From contig JAKOGI010000124.1 of assembly GCA_029747015.1 (NCBI GenBank), forward strand, positions 1,017,501-1,081,500: 64,000 nucleotides of DNA, written 5' to 3'. A program made the position numbers and the translations under genes. The DNA is from Carnegiea gigantea. Its lineage: Eukaryota; Streptophyta; Magnoliopsida; Caryophyllales; Cactaceae. A model generated the notes under the pieces. It was not told the origin of the DNA and ran no database searches. It saw nothing but the letters and a program-made list of their open reading frames with translations. Within the stretch, counting starts at the first letter, position 1, and each line of letters opens with the position of its first letter. Positions 11,855 to 23,692 of this stretch are shown here, in pieces.

Positions 11855-12703
11855 ATGATGGAAGGAGATCTTGAGACCAAGGACTGTGAGCATGACATTG
11901 GGGAAGTTAATCTCATCAGTTGAGAGAATATCCTTAAGCATAACAAAGATAGAAAGTATAGGTATATCCACGTCGGAAGTGTCCAAGTTCAAATAACTCC
12001 ATTACAATATTATAGTAAAGATATTAATCTTTACGCTTTACTCTGTGATATCAGACATACCAAATTTAATAATCAAATAATTACAGGGATAAAAACAAAT
12101 TCATGTAACGGGTCAGTAGGTTTCAATTGTCGACCTGGATATTATGTGAGTCTAAAAGATGAATTTGCTAAAAATTTCCTATCTCTTAAGATTAAAACAA
12201 TCGAGATGGACATGAAAAGAGGAGGATATCCGTCACGGATATTTTGGAAAATCGTCTATAAGTTAGATAATATGATAGACCCTAAGACTAAGGTAACAAT
12301 GATAGAGGCAGAAAAATTTGAAAGTCCTACCCCGATGCAGAAAATTCAAAGAATTAAGTCTAATCCTCAAGATATAGAAATCGATCATTCATAGATATCT
12401 AACTTTGCCCACCCTACAAAAATTAATGAGAAAAATGCAATAAAAATTGATGAGGAGGGAAAAATCACCATTAAACCCCAATTATTAAAAAGTATGAGCA
12501 CAAAGTCAGATTGGGGAGAAGGATCTTCATCCGCTAAAGAAGAGCATAGGGAAGATGATACAATTAGCATGACCAGTGAAATGAGTAGAATGAGTTTTGA
12601 AGTTGCAAGACCCAGTTTAGATCGATTAACAAGTCTGGAAAGAAAGGTCATTGGGTACAAAACTAAAATTGTTAGTGAACCAATTTTTATGATGATGAAT
12701 TAG
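11855..12703 (+). pseudogene. Pararetrovirus movement protein, 30K superfamily (two stops)
   Basis: This frame starts with ATG at 11855, two bases after the coat-protein stop, and stays in one frame for about 283 codons to the stop at 12701-12703. Two internal stops break it: TGA at 11921-11923 and TAG at 12392-12394. The core resembles 30K-type movement proteins: YIHVGSVQVQITPL near 11960-12005, then a short LLCDIRHTKF block, a GSVGFNCRPGYYVSL block near 12110-12155 and a following LSLKIKTI strand. The tail is Ser/Glu-rich. Movement proteins modify plasmodesmata for cell-to-cell spread. The tight spacing to its neighbours fits polycistronic translation of pregenomic RNA. Confidence 0.8.
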
Positions 12704-12711
12704 TTAAAAGT

Positions 12712-14660
12712 ATGACCATGGAAATATCCTATGAAGCTACCAACACAAACCCTAATAGCATCTACATTCCAATAAAGGTATGTTTAGATGGATATAATAA
12801 ATATGGACTGTGTACCTACATAGATAGTGGTTGTTTAGTATGCTTTGGAAAAAGAACATTATTTCCTGAATTTATGTGGAAAAAAGCTAAAAATCCTTTA
12901 CAAGTAAGAATAGCTGATAATAGTGTTATAAATCACAATGAAGCCATAGAAGGATTAACCATAGAATTAAAAGGAGTTCAATGTATTATATCAGTTCTAT
13001 GGGCTACTGATCAACCCTCTCATGATATAATTATTGGAAATAATTTTCAAAGATTATATTCTCCATGCACGCAGACCATAAACCAAATAATATTTACGAT
13101 TAATGGTCACTCAGTTCCTATTGAAAAATTAAGTAAAGCTTACACTCATCACAAAATTGAATTTACACGCAGCCAGCGTGGTGAGAAGGTAATGCCTGCA
13201 CAACGTAAAGTAGCACTAACAATCTCATTACTCGAGTCATCTGTTAAAGAGCAGATAATTGAACAACAAGAAAAATTATGCAAAGAACTCTATTCTGACA
13301 ATCCTTTGAAATTTTGAGATAAAGACAAAACATTTGCTAAAATCACTTTATTAAATTCCAACACTATCATCCGAGTTAAACAAATGGTGTATACCCGCCA
13401 GGAGATTCAAGAGTTTAATAAACAAATCAAAGAACCTCTAGATAAAGGATTAATTAAAAACAGTAAGAGTCCTCACACCAGTCCCGCTTTCATGGTAAGA
13501 AATCATGCTGAGGAAAAAAGAAGAAAAGCCAGAATGGTAATCAATTACAAGATAACACTATCTTTGATGGTTATTATATTCCTAATAAAACAGTCCATTT
13601 TAACAGAATTCAAGGAGCCTCTTGATTCTCGAAAATGGATTGCAAGAGTGGTTATTGGCAGATAAAAATGAAAAAGGAAAGTATTCCTTTAACTGCATTT
13701 AGTGCCCCACAAGGACATTATGAATTGATAGTAATGCCATTTGGTCTTTAAAATGCACCTCAAATATTCCAGAGAAGAATGGATAATATCTTCAAAGACC
13801 TTAATCATTGTTGTCTAGTTTACATTGATGATATCCTTATCTTTTCTAAAACCATAGAGCAACATAAAAATGATGTTCTGGCTGTCACCCAAAGATGCAT
13901 TGATCACGGTATTATACTTGAAAAAAATAAGTGCATTTATGCTGAACAAGAAATCGAGTTCTTAGGTCTAGAATTAAAAGCTGAACAGATTATTCAACAA
14001 AAACATATTCTGAAAAAAATAAAAAATTTTTCTGAAAAAATTGAAGATAGGAAGCAATTAGAAAGGTTTCTAAGGTGTCTTACCTATGCTTTTGACTTCA
14101 TTAAAGATTTAGCTAAATTAAGAAAACCATTACAGCAAAAACTCAAGAAAAATGTTGGCTGGACGTGGACTATTAACGATACAAAGATTGTGCAAAATTT
14201 CAAAAAGATGTGTAAAAATCTTCCCGTCCTTAATTTTCCTAATGAAGAAGATGATTTAATTCTTGAGACAGATGCCACCAATGAGTACTGGAGTGCGGTA
14301 CTCAAAATCAAAGAAGGAGACAAATTCTGCAAATATTACAGTAGAAGCTTTAATAAAGCAGAATGCAACTATCCCACGATGGAAAAAGAAATTCTTGCAG
14401 TCATAAGGGGAATTGAAAAATTCTTAATTTTTTTAGCCCCTAAACCTTTTCTCATTCGAACTGATTACAAAGGCATACTCGATTTTGTGAAAAAGAATTT
14501 ATCAAATATGCAAGCGTAAGGGCGACTCCTGTGTTGGCAATTTTGACTTAACCAGTTTTTCTTCTCTATTGAATATATATAGGGATTGAAGAACTTTCTG
14601 ACAGATAGTCTAACTCGAGAACTCGCCAATGATGATCATCAAAGCCGACCTCCAGCCAGA
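12712..14660 (+). pseudogene. pol: Pararetrovirus protease-reverse transcriptase-RNase H (broken)
   Basis: The aspartic protease lies near residues 25-120: YIDSGC at about 12817-12834 is the active site and HDIIIGNNF its flap-side partner. A TGA at 13315-13317 replaces an expected Trp. Reverse transcriptase resumes in the same frame (QEIQEFNKQI, ARMVINYK), suffers indels around 13550-13630, then continues with SGYWQIKMKKE and MPFGL. A TAA interrupts at 13749-13751, and the catalytic YIDDILIFS is at 13821. RNase H (ILETDATNEYWSAVL, CNYPTMEKEILAVIRGIEKF) follows to 14519, where a further frameshift separates its end (SLTREL near 14620). YIDD and the absence of integrase fit Caulimoviridae. Confidence 0.9.
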
Positions 14661-15735
14661 AAAGGAGGACATCCTTAATAAAATGCCACTTCTACTAGAA
14701 CGGGTTACGCCTTCTAATAAAGTCCTTATTGATAACCTGGAATTCCGTACAAAAAGTAGATCATGCTTTGGTCTACTCTCTACTACCTATCTAATAGCCC
14801 AAAGATTTTCCCTTCTAGAATTACAAATTAGCTACCTTCGGTGTCCTTATGATATCCAAGAAAAAATAAGTTCTCATATCTAAGAAAAATGGTTCAAGGA
14901 ATGGTATGCAGCCTGCATCGACTTTTATCATCATTATTCTTATGATATTTGGGAATCTTGGAGTACAACGATCTATTTTTTCGATAGATCTGGAGTCGGT
15001 GGCATTTGTTTCCCAGCCAATTCAATATCTTCCCGAGATCCTGTTTTCAAAGCCTGGAAATATGGGATGATTCTTTACTTCTCAGAAGTTCCAGATCCTA
15101 ATTTCCCATTTTTCTCAACCTTAACTAAGTTCCAACAATACATGTTCAAAAGGTTCTATTGGATTCTTAAATCCCCTGAGGGATCAACAAAAATTCCAAT
15201 TCGTAGATACTTAACTTTGGAGGTTTATAGCGCCCTGATTGAATATGAAAATGGAAAGGCCAAGCCAACTCATTATCTTGTCCAAATTGTTGATTGCGAT
15301 GATCGCAATGATCAACGACAAAATTGGATTCATGCAGATCTGGTACATATAGTTACTGATCCTGCATTAGCAAGGGCTATTGGGTTTTTCAACATTTATT
15401 ATCAATGTTGGGCATTGATTGAAAAAGAAAAAATACTAATGCATTGTGAAAACACTACTTTTGCCTATAGTAACGAATTCAATAATTACATAAAAATGGA
15501 CGGTACAGAATCAGAAGATATTTTTGATTATCTCTTTGATATTGGAGCTAAAAAATTCTTATCAGAAGAAGGAAAGAAATATTTCCTTGAGTTATTTGAA
15601 GAATATGATCCAGAGCATCTTAACCAAATTAATAAAGATTTTGATGATTATCTAGATAATGATGGTCTGGAAAATATAATTGGAGATGAAGGTATGCAGA
15701 ATCTCAATAATGATGACTGGTCTTGTCATCATTAA
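14629..15735 (+). pseudogene. ORF after pol; candidate inclusion-body/transactivator protein (one stop)
   Basis: A single frame of 369 codons from ATG 14629 is broken only by a TAA at 14881-14883. The start overlaps the end of the RNase H region in a different frame. Visible features are a hydrophobic/aromatic middle (FKAWKYGMILYFSEVPDP), a TKFQQYMFKRFYW stretch and a long acidic Asp/Glu-rich C-terminus ending DDWSCHH. I do not recognise a catalytic motif. In cavemo- and solendoviruses the gene at this position encodes the inclusion-body matrix and translational transactivator, so that role is inferred from position only. Confidence 0.6.
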
Positions 15736-16330
15736 AAGTTCTGAAAAGGCTGCCCCATTATTGTTCTATTTTGACAAGTATCCGGTCTGTAAAATAAAGT
15801 GTGTACTGTAACCGTCAGTTTACTGTTGGCAACTGTAGCCATGTGAAAAATCTGTAACCATTAGGGCATCCTATGTACCCCCATCCCCTCTATAAATAGA
15901 GAGGTCAAGAGCTGAGAAGGGACACGGTCATTTGAGCATTCTTGAGCAAGAGAGAAGTTGGGATTCTCCATTTCTCTATAAGCAAACATCTCTAATGATC
16001 TTAGCTTAAGTTTCTCTTCAAAGCATTTCATTGTAATATAACCACTTTCAAGCTTTAAATAAAAGAAGTTTCCCAGTAGGAAATGTTATCCAATTGAACC
16101 TTATGTCTTAAATATTATAAGTTCTTGATTAAAGTTCCATTATCCTTGAAAAAGATTAAAAACTTGATTAGTGACTACAGTCCGAGGTAGGAAACGAAAC
16201 GGATCTGTGCTATGCCTGATCTAAGGGATGTGGGGTTGAGATTAGCAATCTCTGTAAACCGGAAGTTAGAGGAACGCCGGAGTCCAGCACCGACTATGTT
16301 CAGGTAACGGTCGAAACTCTCTAATTAAGT
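15736..16330 (+). promoter_or_regulatory. Pregenomic RNA promoter, leader and poly(A) signal
   Basis: The TATA box ctctataaatagag lies at 15889-15902, followed about 150 bp later by AATAAA in ctttaaataaaagaag (16055-16062). A TATA box followed by a downstream poly(A) signal in a non-coding region between the last ORF and the primer site is the caulimovirid arrangement for terminally redundant pregenomic RNA. Transcription would start near 15925. Short ATG-led frames follow, as in pararetroviral leaders. Confidence 0.6.
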
Positions 16331-17392
16331 TTTAATTATTTTTGCTAAGCATGGTTGGCCTATAACCATAGAAATTATAATATATAAGATATAAGTAGTA
16401 GATTATGATAACTAGTACCAGTAAAGTCATTATAAGAAATTAAATCAGTTAAAACAGGCATATTTTCTGGAAAAAAACCCCAAAAATGGCTTATTTACAC
16501 GTTTTTCTTATTCCAGGGAGTATTCTGCAAATTCTAAAAAATTCAGGGACTAAGTTGCAAAGAAAAACTTCGGCCAGTAACTATTTCAAAAAATATTTTC
16601 CCCTATTAATAGTTTACCCAAAATAGTAGGCACTTTGGAATACATTCAAAAGACATTGACCCCTAATAATTATTTCCAGAGAATTAAGGTACCCCAGAGT
16701 CATAAATTGAGGTAGTCATAGATGTTTGGAAAGTTGTAATTTAGTACGGGTATTTGAATTACTTCTCATTTGCTTTCGAAAGTTGAGAGCTGTAGTCTAA
16801 AGAAAGAGCGGTGGTACACAAAGGAACTCACTTGCTATAGCGGTTGGCAAGTACTGCTTATCTTTCTAATTCTTATGACGTCTACTTGACTTCCACGTTA
16901 AATTGGAATATAAAGGAATACATGTCTTAGTCGTGACTTATATGTTAACATGGAGAGGACAGACTCTGATGGAGAGCTAGTGCAAGTTGGCTCAACACCC
17001 GGCAAAATAGACGTTCTTGTCCATTTAAGATCAGACGTGTTTTAGATCAGCCAAATTTGAGAACTCGGCGCACGCCATAATTTTTTTATTTGTTTTTATG
17101 TACTGTGTGAAAGAAAGTCAATGCAAGTTTGCAAAAGGGAAGAAAAATAATGGCTATTAAAAAGAGAAGAGTAAGCAAAAAGGGCCTATCTGAGCCTAAA
17201 TCTATACACAGATCCTTCATTTTGTTACAAAATGAGCCATGAATCATAGAAACGGTAAACATGTTGCAAATTGTAACTAGAGATGGGTTTTCCAAATTTG
17301 CTACAGAATTGGTTAATAAGGAATCATATTTTGGGTTGCATGAATCAGTTTGTAGGGCAAATGAGGCTTGCTTGAATTTGCCAATTAGGTAA
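16331..17392. other. No gene recognised; possible remainder of pararetroviral leader, then unique DNA
   Basis: No coding motif is seen. The right end of the viral insertion must lie in or before this stretch, but I find no duplicated target or other boundary mark. Confidence 0.4.
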
Positions 17393-17420
17393 GAGCACCT
17401 GCAGCGTGCTCCTCAGGAGG
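17393..17420 (+). repeat. Left terminal inverted repeat of Harbinger element, with TAA target
   Basis: TAA occupies 17390-17392. The terminus then reads gagcacctgcagcgtgctcc. The reverse complement was searched for by eye between 22000 and 22163 and between 32132 and 33000 without success. Confidence 0.5.
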
Positions 17421-18049
17421 CAAAAATTGGCTCAAATAAGCGAACAAGCCGCTCATCGCCCAATAATGGTGGCTCATGCCTCGTGACTTGCCAAGGTGCT
17501 GTTGGGCCAGCGCCTAACTAAATTTTTTTGTCCTTTAATGGAATGAAATGATATCATTTTATTCCACTAACCAGATTTTTTTTAACTACTGCTTCGGTTT
17601 AAAAAAAAAGGAAAAATATTTTGGGAAGGCCTGGAGATGTGGGTTACTGCAGATATCCATTGCCCAAAGGTAATATTGGGCTAGGTTTTATTTTTATTAT
17701 TTTGTTTTATTTTCTCTATAAATACAAACTCAATTTTATGTAATTTCTCATGCTAAAAATAAATCTATCCTTCCTCAAAAAAATTGTGAAGTTGGTTGTC
17801 TTGTTTGAGTGGGTTACAACAAGTGAGAATTGAAGAAATCTAGTAGCTAGTTCTAATTTTTATTCAATCTAATGCTTTAATTTTGTAGTTTCAATTCAAT
17901 ACTTAAATTATTTTAACATATGTATGACATTATTTGTGTGTTTTCTATTTTATAGATTAAGTTGGAGGTTATCTAAATCAAGAAACAAGTGAGGAAAATT
18001 GTGAGTATGAATTTTTTTATATATGCACTTTTACCAAAAAAAATAATAT

Positions 18050-18600
18050 GTTGAAAAATTATGAAATTTTCTAGCATGTATGCTTCAACTGATACGATTA
18101 GTATGCTATGCATGATTTTGAATTTAACATTATGAGAACATGTTGCAAAATATGTTAATATGCTGGTATAATTAGAAACTTATAAATTTTTCCATATTGA
18201 TAACTGTATAGCTTTATAAATTTTGCCTTGATGAATTTATAAATTTTGCCACGTTGATAACTTTATCAATTTCTAGTGTGTATGCTTCAACTAATATGAT
18301 TGGTATAGCTATGCAATTTTAACATGTTGGTTTATCTTTATAAATTTAACATTTTGAAAACTTTATAAATATGTTCATAACTTTTGCCGTGTTATAATTA
18401 GAACAAACTAGAGATACTATATAAGTTTTGCCATGTTGATTAGTACGAATTGTACAAATAATACATGATGAAAAATATGTTACTATAACTTTTGGCATAT
18501 TAGTAAAATTAATGTGATTAAATTTAAATATGTTTTGGAATATATTTAAATTAAGCTTCGGCATGTTACTAAAATTATTTGAATTACTTTATAAATTTTG
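18050..18600. repeat. Degenerate AT-rich interspersed repeats inside Harbinger element
   Basis: Variants of tataaattttgccatgttgat recur near 18180, 18225, 18245 and 18425. Variants of gtgtatgcttcaactgatatgatt recur near 18078 and 18279. The spacing is irregular. They lie upstream of the coding remnants and have no recognised function. Confidence 0.5.
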
Positions 18601-19239
18601 CAAACATTATTAGTTCAAAATAATTTTATAAGTAATTAGTAAACATGGTTAGTATGACTTTGAATACTTGATAAATATTTTGGTATGCTTGAATCTATGA
18701 CATTATTAGATATGATCTTATAAATTAGAATTTTGCTAAATATATGAGAATACATTACTAAATAGGACTTTATAAATATGTTACTAAATACGAATTTATA
18801 AATATGTCATATAATGATGTCACATAAAATTTAAAACTATTGGCATGTTAGTGAAATTAGAAATTGCTAACTAAAATTAGGATAACATGTTACTAAATAT
18901 GACATGATTATATGTTAATTTGAATTTGCTAACTAAAACTAATATGACTTCATTCATGAAATATAATTTGAAAATGATTATATGATTGCATTTTAATATG
19001 ATTATATGTTGCTATTTCATGTTTAATAATTTGAATATGATTATATGATTATATGTTAATACAATTATATGTTAGTAAAGTTTATAAACACTTTGCACAA
19101 TGTTAATATGAAATATATAAGAATATATTGCTAAATATGAGTAATTAACATATTAATATGATGAATTAAATTTGTACATGGTAATTGTACATGGTAATTT
19201 ATAAGAATATATTGCCAAATCGTGGGAAATATTACTAGG

Positions 19240-20390
19240 CTAACTCACCCACCTAATCCCCACACATCTTACCCATATTCACCACCAAACTACGATCATC
19301 ATCCATGCCATACATATCACTCACCACAACCTAACCCGAGGAATCCAATTGGTGGCACGGCAAGTCAAAATTCCTAAAACCATCCTCCACCTTATTAACC
19401 CCACCACATAATGGCTCCCCAAATGTGTCCAATACTGAGTACGTGTATTACCCTCTATACTACTCTCTACCGCCTCCTAACCCAAATTATTTTTTGTTGG
19501 GGGAAGGGGGAGCAACTTTACACCTTTATCCACACCAACCGAAAGCAGTGGGGGTCATAGTTATTGGGGTCAAATAATGGACAGTTGAAGAGGATCAATG
19601 ACTTTTATGTGCTTCGATTAATACAGGCACAGACACTATTGCTGGGGTTGATCCAAAGAAGTCTAGCATTTGTGCTAGGGTGATCGCGAGTTTCAATTAG
19701 CACCACCCACAAGAATCCTTGACACGTACTTTGAACATGATCAATAACCAATGGCCCACTGCTTCCCATTCATCAATAAATGGACACATATTATGTTGAA
19801 AGTAAAATTTACTAATCAAAGTGGGAGTAACGATGATATAACTCTAACGGACACCTACAAGTTGTACCTTAATTGTACATAGAAGAAATTTGATTTGGAG
19901 TATAAGTATAAGATGCTCAAGGGGCAACCCAAATGAAGATCAGTGATCCAACAAAGTCAGGTCGTCAAAAAAGTCTAGCTCCAACTGCAAAGAACCATGG
20001 GATGAAAGCGAGGGTGGAAGCACCCATCTCAAGGGGGGGAAGTTGTGAAGAGAAAGGTAAAGAAAAAGCTAGCAACATCATTGCTGAGTTAATGACTAAC
20101 CATTTCAATAAGTTTAGCATAAACAATAGTGAGATGATGCAAATTTTCAAAGATTTTGTCACCGTACTTGGTTACAAGGAGATAGCAACAAAGGATGTCA
20201 TTCACGTAAGGGATGAATACAAGAAGATGAAGGCTTAATTGAAGTTAAGAACACAGGAAGACAATGCATGTCGATAAAATATGATGATTGACACCTTAGG
20301 GATGACTCTAGAAGATTCCACTTATTATGAGTCAATGAAAGCAACAATCGGAGTGAAGAGATTGGGGCATTCATCATCGATTAAGTAATA
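19240..20390 (+). pseudogene. Harbinger ORF1 (Myb/trihelix-like DNA-binding protein), broken
   Basis: A Pro/His/Tyr-rich N-terminal region (about 19250-19380) is followed by the Myb-like start WTVEEDQ at 19578, then ASINTGTDTIAGVD and FDLEYKYKMLKGQPK near 19885-19930. The C-terminal motif MIDTLGMTLEDSTYYESMK lies near 20284-20340. Several stops occur, including one after EEDQ. The only open stretch of note is 19933-20238. In Harbinger elements ORF1 assists the transposase in nuclear import and terminus binding. Confidence 0.7.
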
Positions 20391-20619
20391 TGTCCCCCTT
20401 CCCCCTAATTAGATAGATTGTAAGATCTTATGGTGTAACTTTTATTTTGGATGTATTGTCTTAAATGATAAATATTGTAATCATGTTTTATTATGAAATG
20501 AAAATTGTTATGCCCCTCATTTAATCAAATTATACACTTGATTATATTAATATATAATCATTATCATGTTACACATGTTGGTTATAATGAATAATTTCAA
20601 TGTTGATGTGATGTCTCTT

Positions 20620-21960
20620 GAGGAAGAATCCTCCTTCTCATTCTCCTCCTCATCATTCTCATCTTCATCAGATGGTTTAAGTTTCATAATTAATAATTCA
20701 GATAATGAGATTACTTTGTAAGTTGTGGAAAAAATACTCCATCATCAAAAAGATGTACAACAAATGATGTTCCTTCTACAACATAGGCAAACAACAAAAA
20801 AGTTGACCCCTTTAGTATCGAGGCCTCAACTAAAGAAAAGACGTATTTGGAGAGATAGAGAATGGGTCTATGATCGCTTTTACAGAGACTATTTCACATA
20901 ATTCAATCTACAACAAATGTTATTCTAGTCATACATTTAGAATGTGAAAGCACTTATTTCATCGCATTGTGGAGGCGTTGGGCAGTCATTCTAAGTAACT
21001 TTCAATTGATGTATTATGTGATTGGAAAGCGAGGGTTGATGCCATTAACCAAGTGTATCGTAACCATGCGAATGCTTGCTTATGGTATAGCGGCCGATTG
21101 TGTGGATGAATACTTGAAGACTGCAAGCACCACACTTCATATGCATGAGAAGGTTTTCCTTAAGTGTCATAAAGGTGTTTGCAAAAGAGTACTTGAGAAA
21201 ACCAAATCAAGTTGATGTTGATCGCTTATTGCAAGTTGTAGAAGCTCGTGATTTTCCCGATATGTTTGGAAGCACTGATTCCATGCATTGGAATTGGGAG
21301 AATTATCCAGTGGTATGGAAGGAGCGGTTTCAAAAACAACTTTATGAAGTGCCAACTATCATCCTTGAAACTGTTGTCTCATATGATCTTTAGATATGAC
21401 ATGTATTCTTCGGTTTTATAGAAAGTCTCAATTATATAAATGTCCCTGACTACTCCTCAGTTTTTATAGGAGTTGTATGAAGATCAGGCTCTTAAATGTG
21501 AGTTTGTCATCAATGACCATGAGCATAAGATAGGATATTTTCTTTCTAATGGGATATATTCGAAATACGCGACATTCGTTAATACTATCCCATTTCCCCA
21601 ATGTCCTAAGGTAAAAGTCTTTGCCGAACATTATAAGTTAGTTAGAAGGAAGTGGAATGAGCCTTTGGTGTATCACAAGCTCGATTCACCATAGTACATG
21701 ACCCCGCTTGACTAATAGAGGAAGAACACATCAGTGTTATAATGAAAGCATGTGTGATACTCCATAACATGATTGTTGAGGACTGGCGAGATAACGAAGA
21801 GCTTTCATTTGATTATGACATTGTATAGGGTACTACCTCGGAGCTAATTGTTCACTGTGAACATCATCCATGCTATGAGATGTACTTTCAAAAATCGGCA
21901 GAAGTTTGCAATTCTAATGCCTCTACACGTATCCAAGTGGACTTGATTAAGTTAATATAG
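20620..21960 (+). pseudogene. Harbinger DDE transposase, broken
   Basis: Family landmarks occur in order across shifting frames: RRIWRDREWVYDRFYRDYF near 20840-20900, CIVTMRMLAYGIAADCVDEY near 21055-21110, YLRKPNQVDVDRLL near 21190-21230, the first DDE block MFGSTDSMHWNWENYPVVW near 21262-21320 (GSIDCMHW in relatives), PTIILETVVSYDL, GYFLSNGIYSKYATFV near 21533-21575 and a closing ACVILHNMIVEDWRDNEE near 21750-21800. Stops and frameshifts separate 20967-21215, 21145-21393 and 21473-21694. The enzyme would cut and paste the element at TWA targets. Confidence 0.85.
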
Positions 21961-22163
21961 AAGCGAAGTTTGGGACAGAAATGGTAGTGATACTCTATAT
22001 CTTTTATACTATATTTTTCAAATGTTGAACGATTGTATTATACTTCTTTGTAATCGAATATTATAATCAATGTATCTGTTTTTTTTTTTTTTTGAACCCT
22101 TGTAATTTTTTCCTTTTTTTCATGTTGTAAATGTGTGTTGTTCTTCTTAGTCGAATGTCATAA

Positions 22164-23692
22164 TGTTAGATTTGAGAGTACACAAATACAAGAGGGGGGT
22201 GAATTGTGTTGGCAAATTTTCGTAGTTTCTGGGAACAAGCTTGGAACTTGTTTGGACGGACTGTCTGTAAAGTGCTCAAAAAGTGTAAAGCAGCGGAAAT
22301 AAGTGGAAAAGTGAGAACACAAGATTTTTATGTGGAAACACCTCGAGCCCAACCGAGGTGAAAACCACGACCTACCCCAGTAGGATTTTCACACACTTCC
22401 ACTAAACGGGCTAAACACGTTACAAAGGTAACCTTCTCTGTTACAATTGCAACACACGTAACTGTCTACCCTTAGACTAGTTACACACTACATCCTAGTC
22501 TCCCAGACTTGGACACACTCACGTAATCGTCTCCCCAAGACGAATTACACACGTCCAAAGCCTCCGTAGGCTTGGACACAATCAACGCTCACTTTGATGA
22601 AAGAAGAGAATAAAAACACCTTACTTTTATGCTTCTAACTAAGCGAATGTAAGGTACAATTTTTGCTCCTAGTATGCCAAGGAAGATGACTCGATTTTCA
22701 CACACACTTTGAAGGTTTTTCTGAAATATGATTCGCAAGTTAAAACTCCTTGAAAAACCGTGTGAAACCCGTGAGACATAATGAGGAAAAAATCTTCCTT
22801 AAATAGTGTGATGCATATGGGTAAAAGAGTAAACCTTAACCCTCTTGAATCCTTGTGCTGCAAGGACACAAAAGGGAAGAGAACTCTCCTTTCCAAATTG
22901 TAATAGGAAATCTCCCATATCTTTCCTTATCTTATCCTTCCAAAAAATAAGATTTATTTGGTGGATATTCTTCCAAAGATAAAATCAATCTTTTAACAAT
23001 ATTTTCAAAGCCAAGAATAGCTTATTTTGGGTCTAATGATAACAGAAAATATATCTCAAATAATTTCAAAAACGTCAGCCCAAGATTTGGAAAAAAACTG
23101 TGAAAAATTGTTTTGGCTTGAAAACAGTCTGAACCCTGATCTCAGAACTGATCTGAGACAGTGTTCTTAAAAATCATTCAAAGTAAATGTTAAATCGAGT
23201 TCTTCCAAGTGGCATATTAACAAGAATCTATGAAAATAAAACTTATGACGGACCAAGACTCTTGTTGAATCAACCGGACAGCATCTATAGGATCTTGACT
23301 TGTTACTTCAATGCTGTGGTGTTGCTCAGAACTGTTTCCTGAGCTGTTCCTGGAGTTCTTCATGTCTCTGATGCGCTTTGAGTTCTTTGCCATTCAGCTG
23401 TTCTGAGGAACTGTTCTTAAGACCTGTTGCTATGATGTTACTCAGAACTGTTTCCTGAGCTGTTTCTGAAGTACTCCATGTCTTTGATGTGCTTTAAGTT
23501 CTTTGCCATTCAGCTGTTCTGAGGACCTGTTCTTAAGACCTGTTCTCGACCATGGTTAATCAAGCAATTTTAAAGTTTTCCAAACAGTATTTGGAACCTG
23601 TTCGATCAACACGCTCAAGTGTATATTCCATTTGTGTTTGTTATCATCAAAACCTTACATTATATAATGATGGGGTCAACAATTTCCCAACA
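22164..23692 (-). repeat. 3' LTR of element B
   Basis: It is 1529 bp and nearly identical to 30611-32126. It contains an imperfect 116-bp tandem duplication (first unit from 23325, second from 23441), present in both LTRs. Near its outer end it differs from the other LTR by a short replaced block around 22191-22213 that includes a G-run. Confidence 0.93.

Larger units (their letters stand above)
9739..16330 (+). mobile_element. Endogenous plant pararetrovirus (Caulimoviridae-like), defective
   Basis: One colinear block contains a tRNA-Met primer site, a small coiled-coil ORF, a coat-protein region with CCHC finger, a 30K-type movement protein, protease-RT-RNase H, a further ORF, a TATA box and a poly(A) signal. 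There is no integrase and there are no LTRs, which separates it from copia and gypsy elements. Coat protein before movement protein, and a separate ORF after the polymerase, is the arrangement known for cavemo- and solendoviruses; badnaviruses place the movement domain first. All long genes carry stops or frameshifts, so this is an old, non-functional integrated copy. Both outer boundaries are approximate. Confidence 0.88.
17393..22158 (+). mobile_element. PIF/Harbinger DNA transposon (decayed; right terminus not found)
   Basis: The left end gagcacctgcagcgtgctcc is preceded by TAA, the trinucleotide target preferred by this superfamily, and resembles GAGCATCTCCAACAG-type plant termini. Inside, a Pro-rich Myb-like ORF1 is followed by a DDE transposase on the same strand, the normal Harbinger pair. 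Both are riddled with stops. Element B inserted at 22164 and carries the remainder of the 3' side beyond 32132. No matching inverted terminus was found there by eye, so the right end is lost or lies beyond recognisable similarity. Confidence 0.75.
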
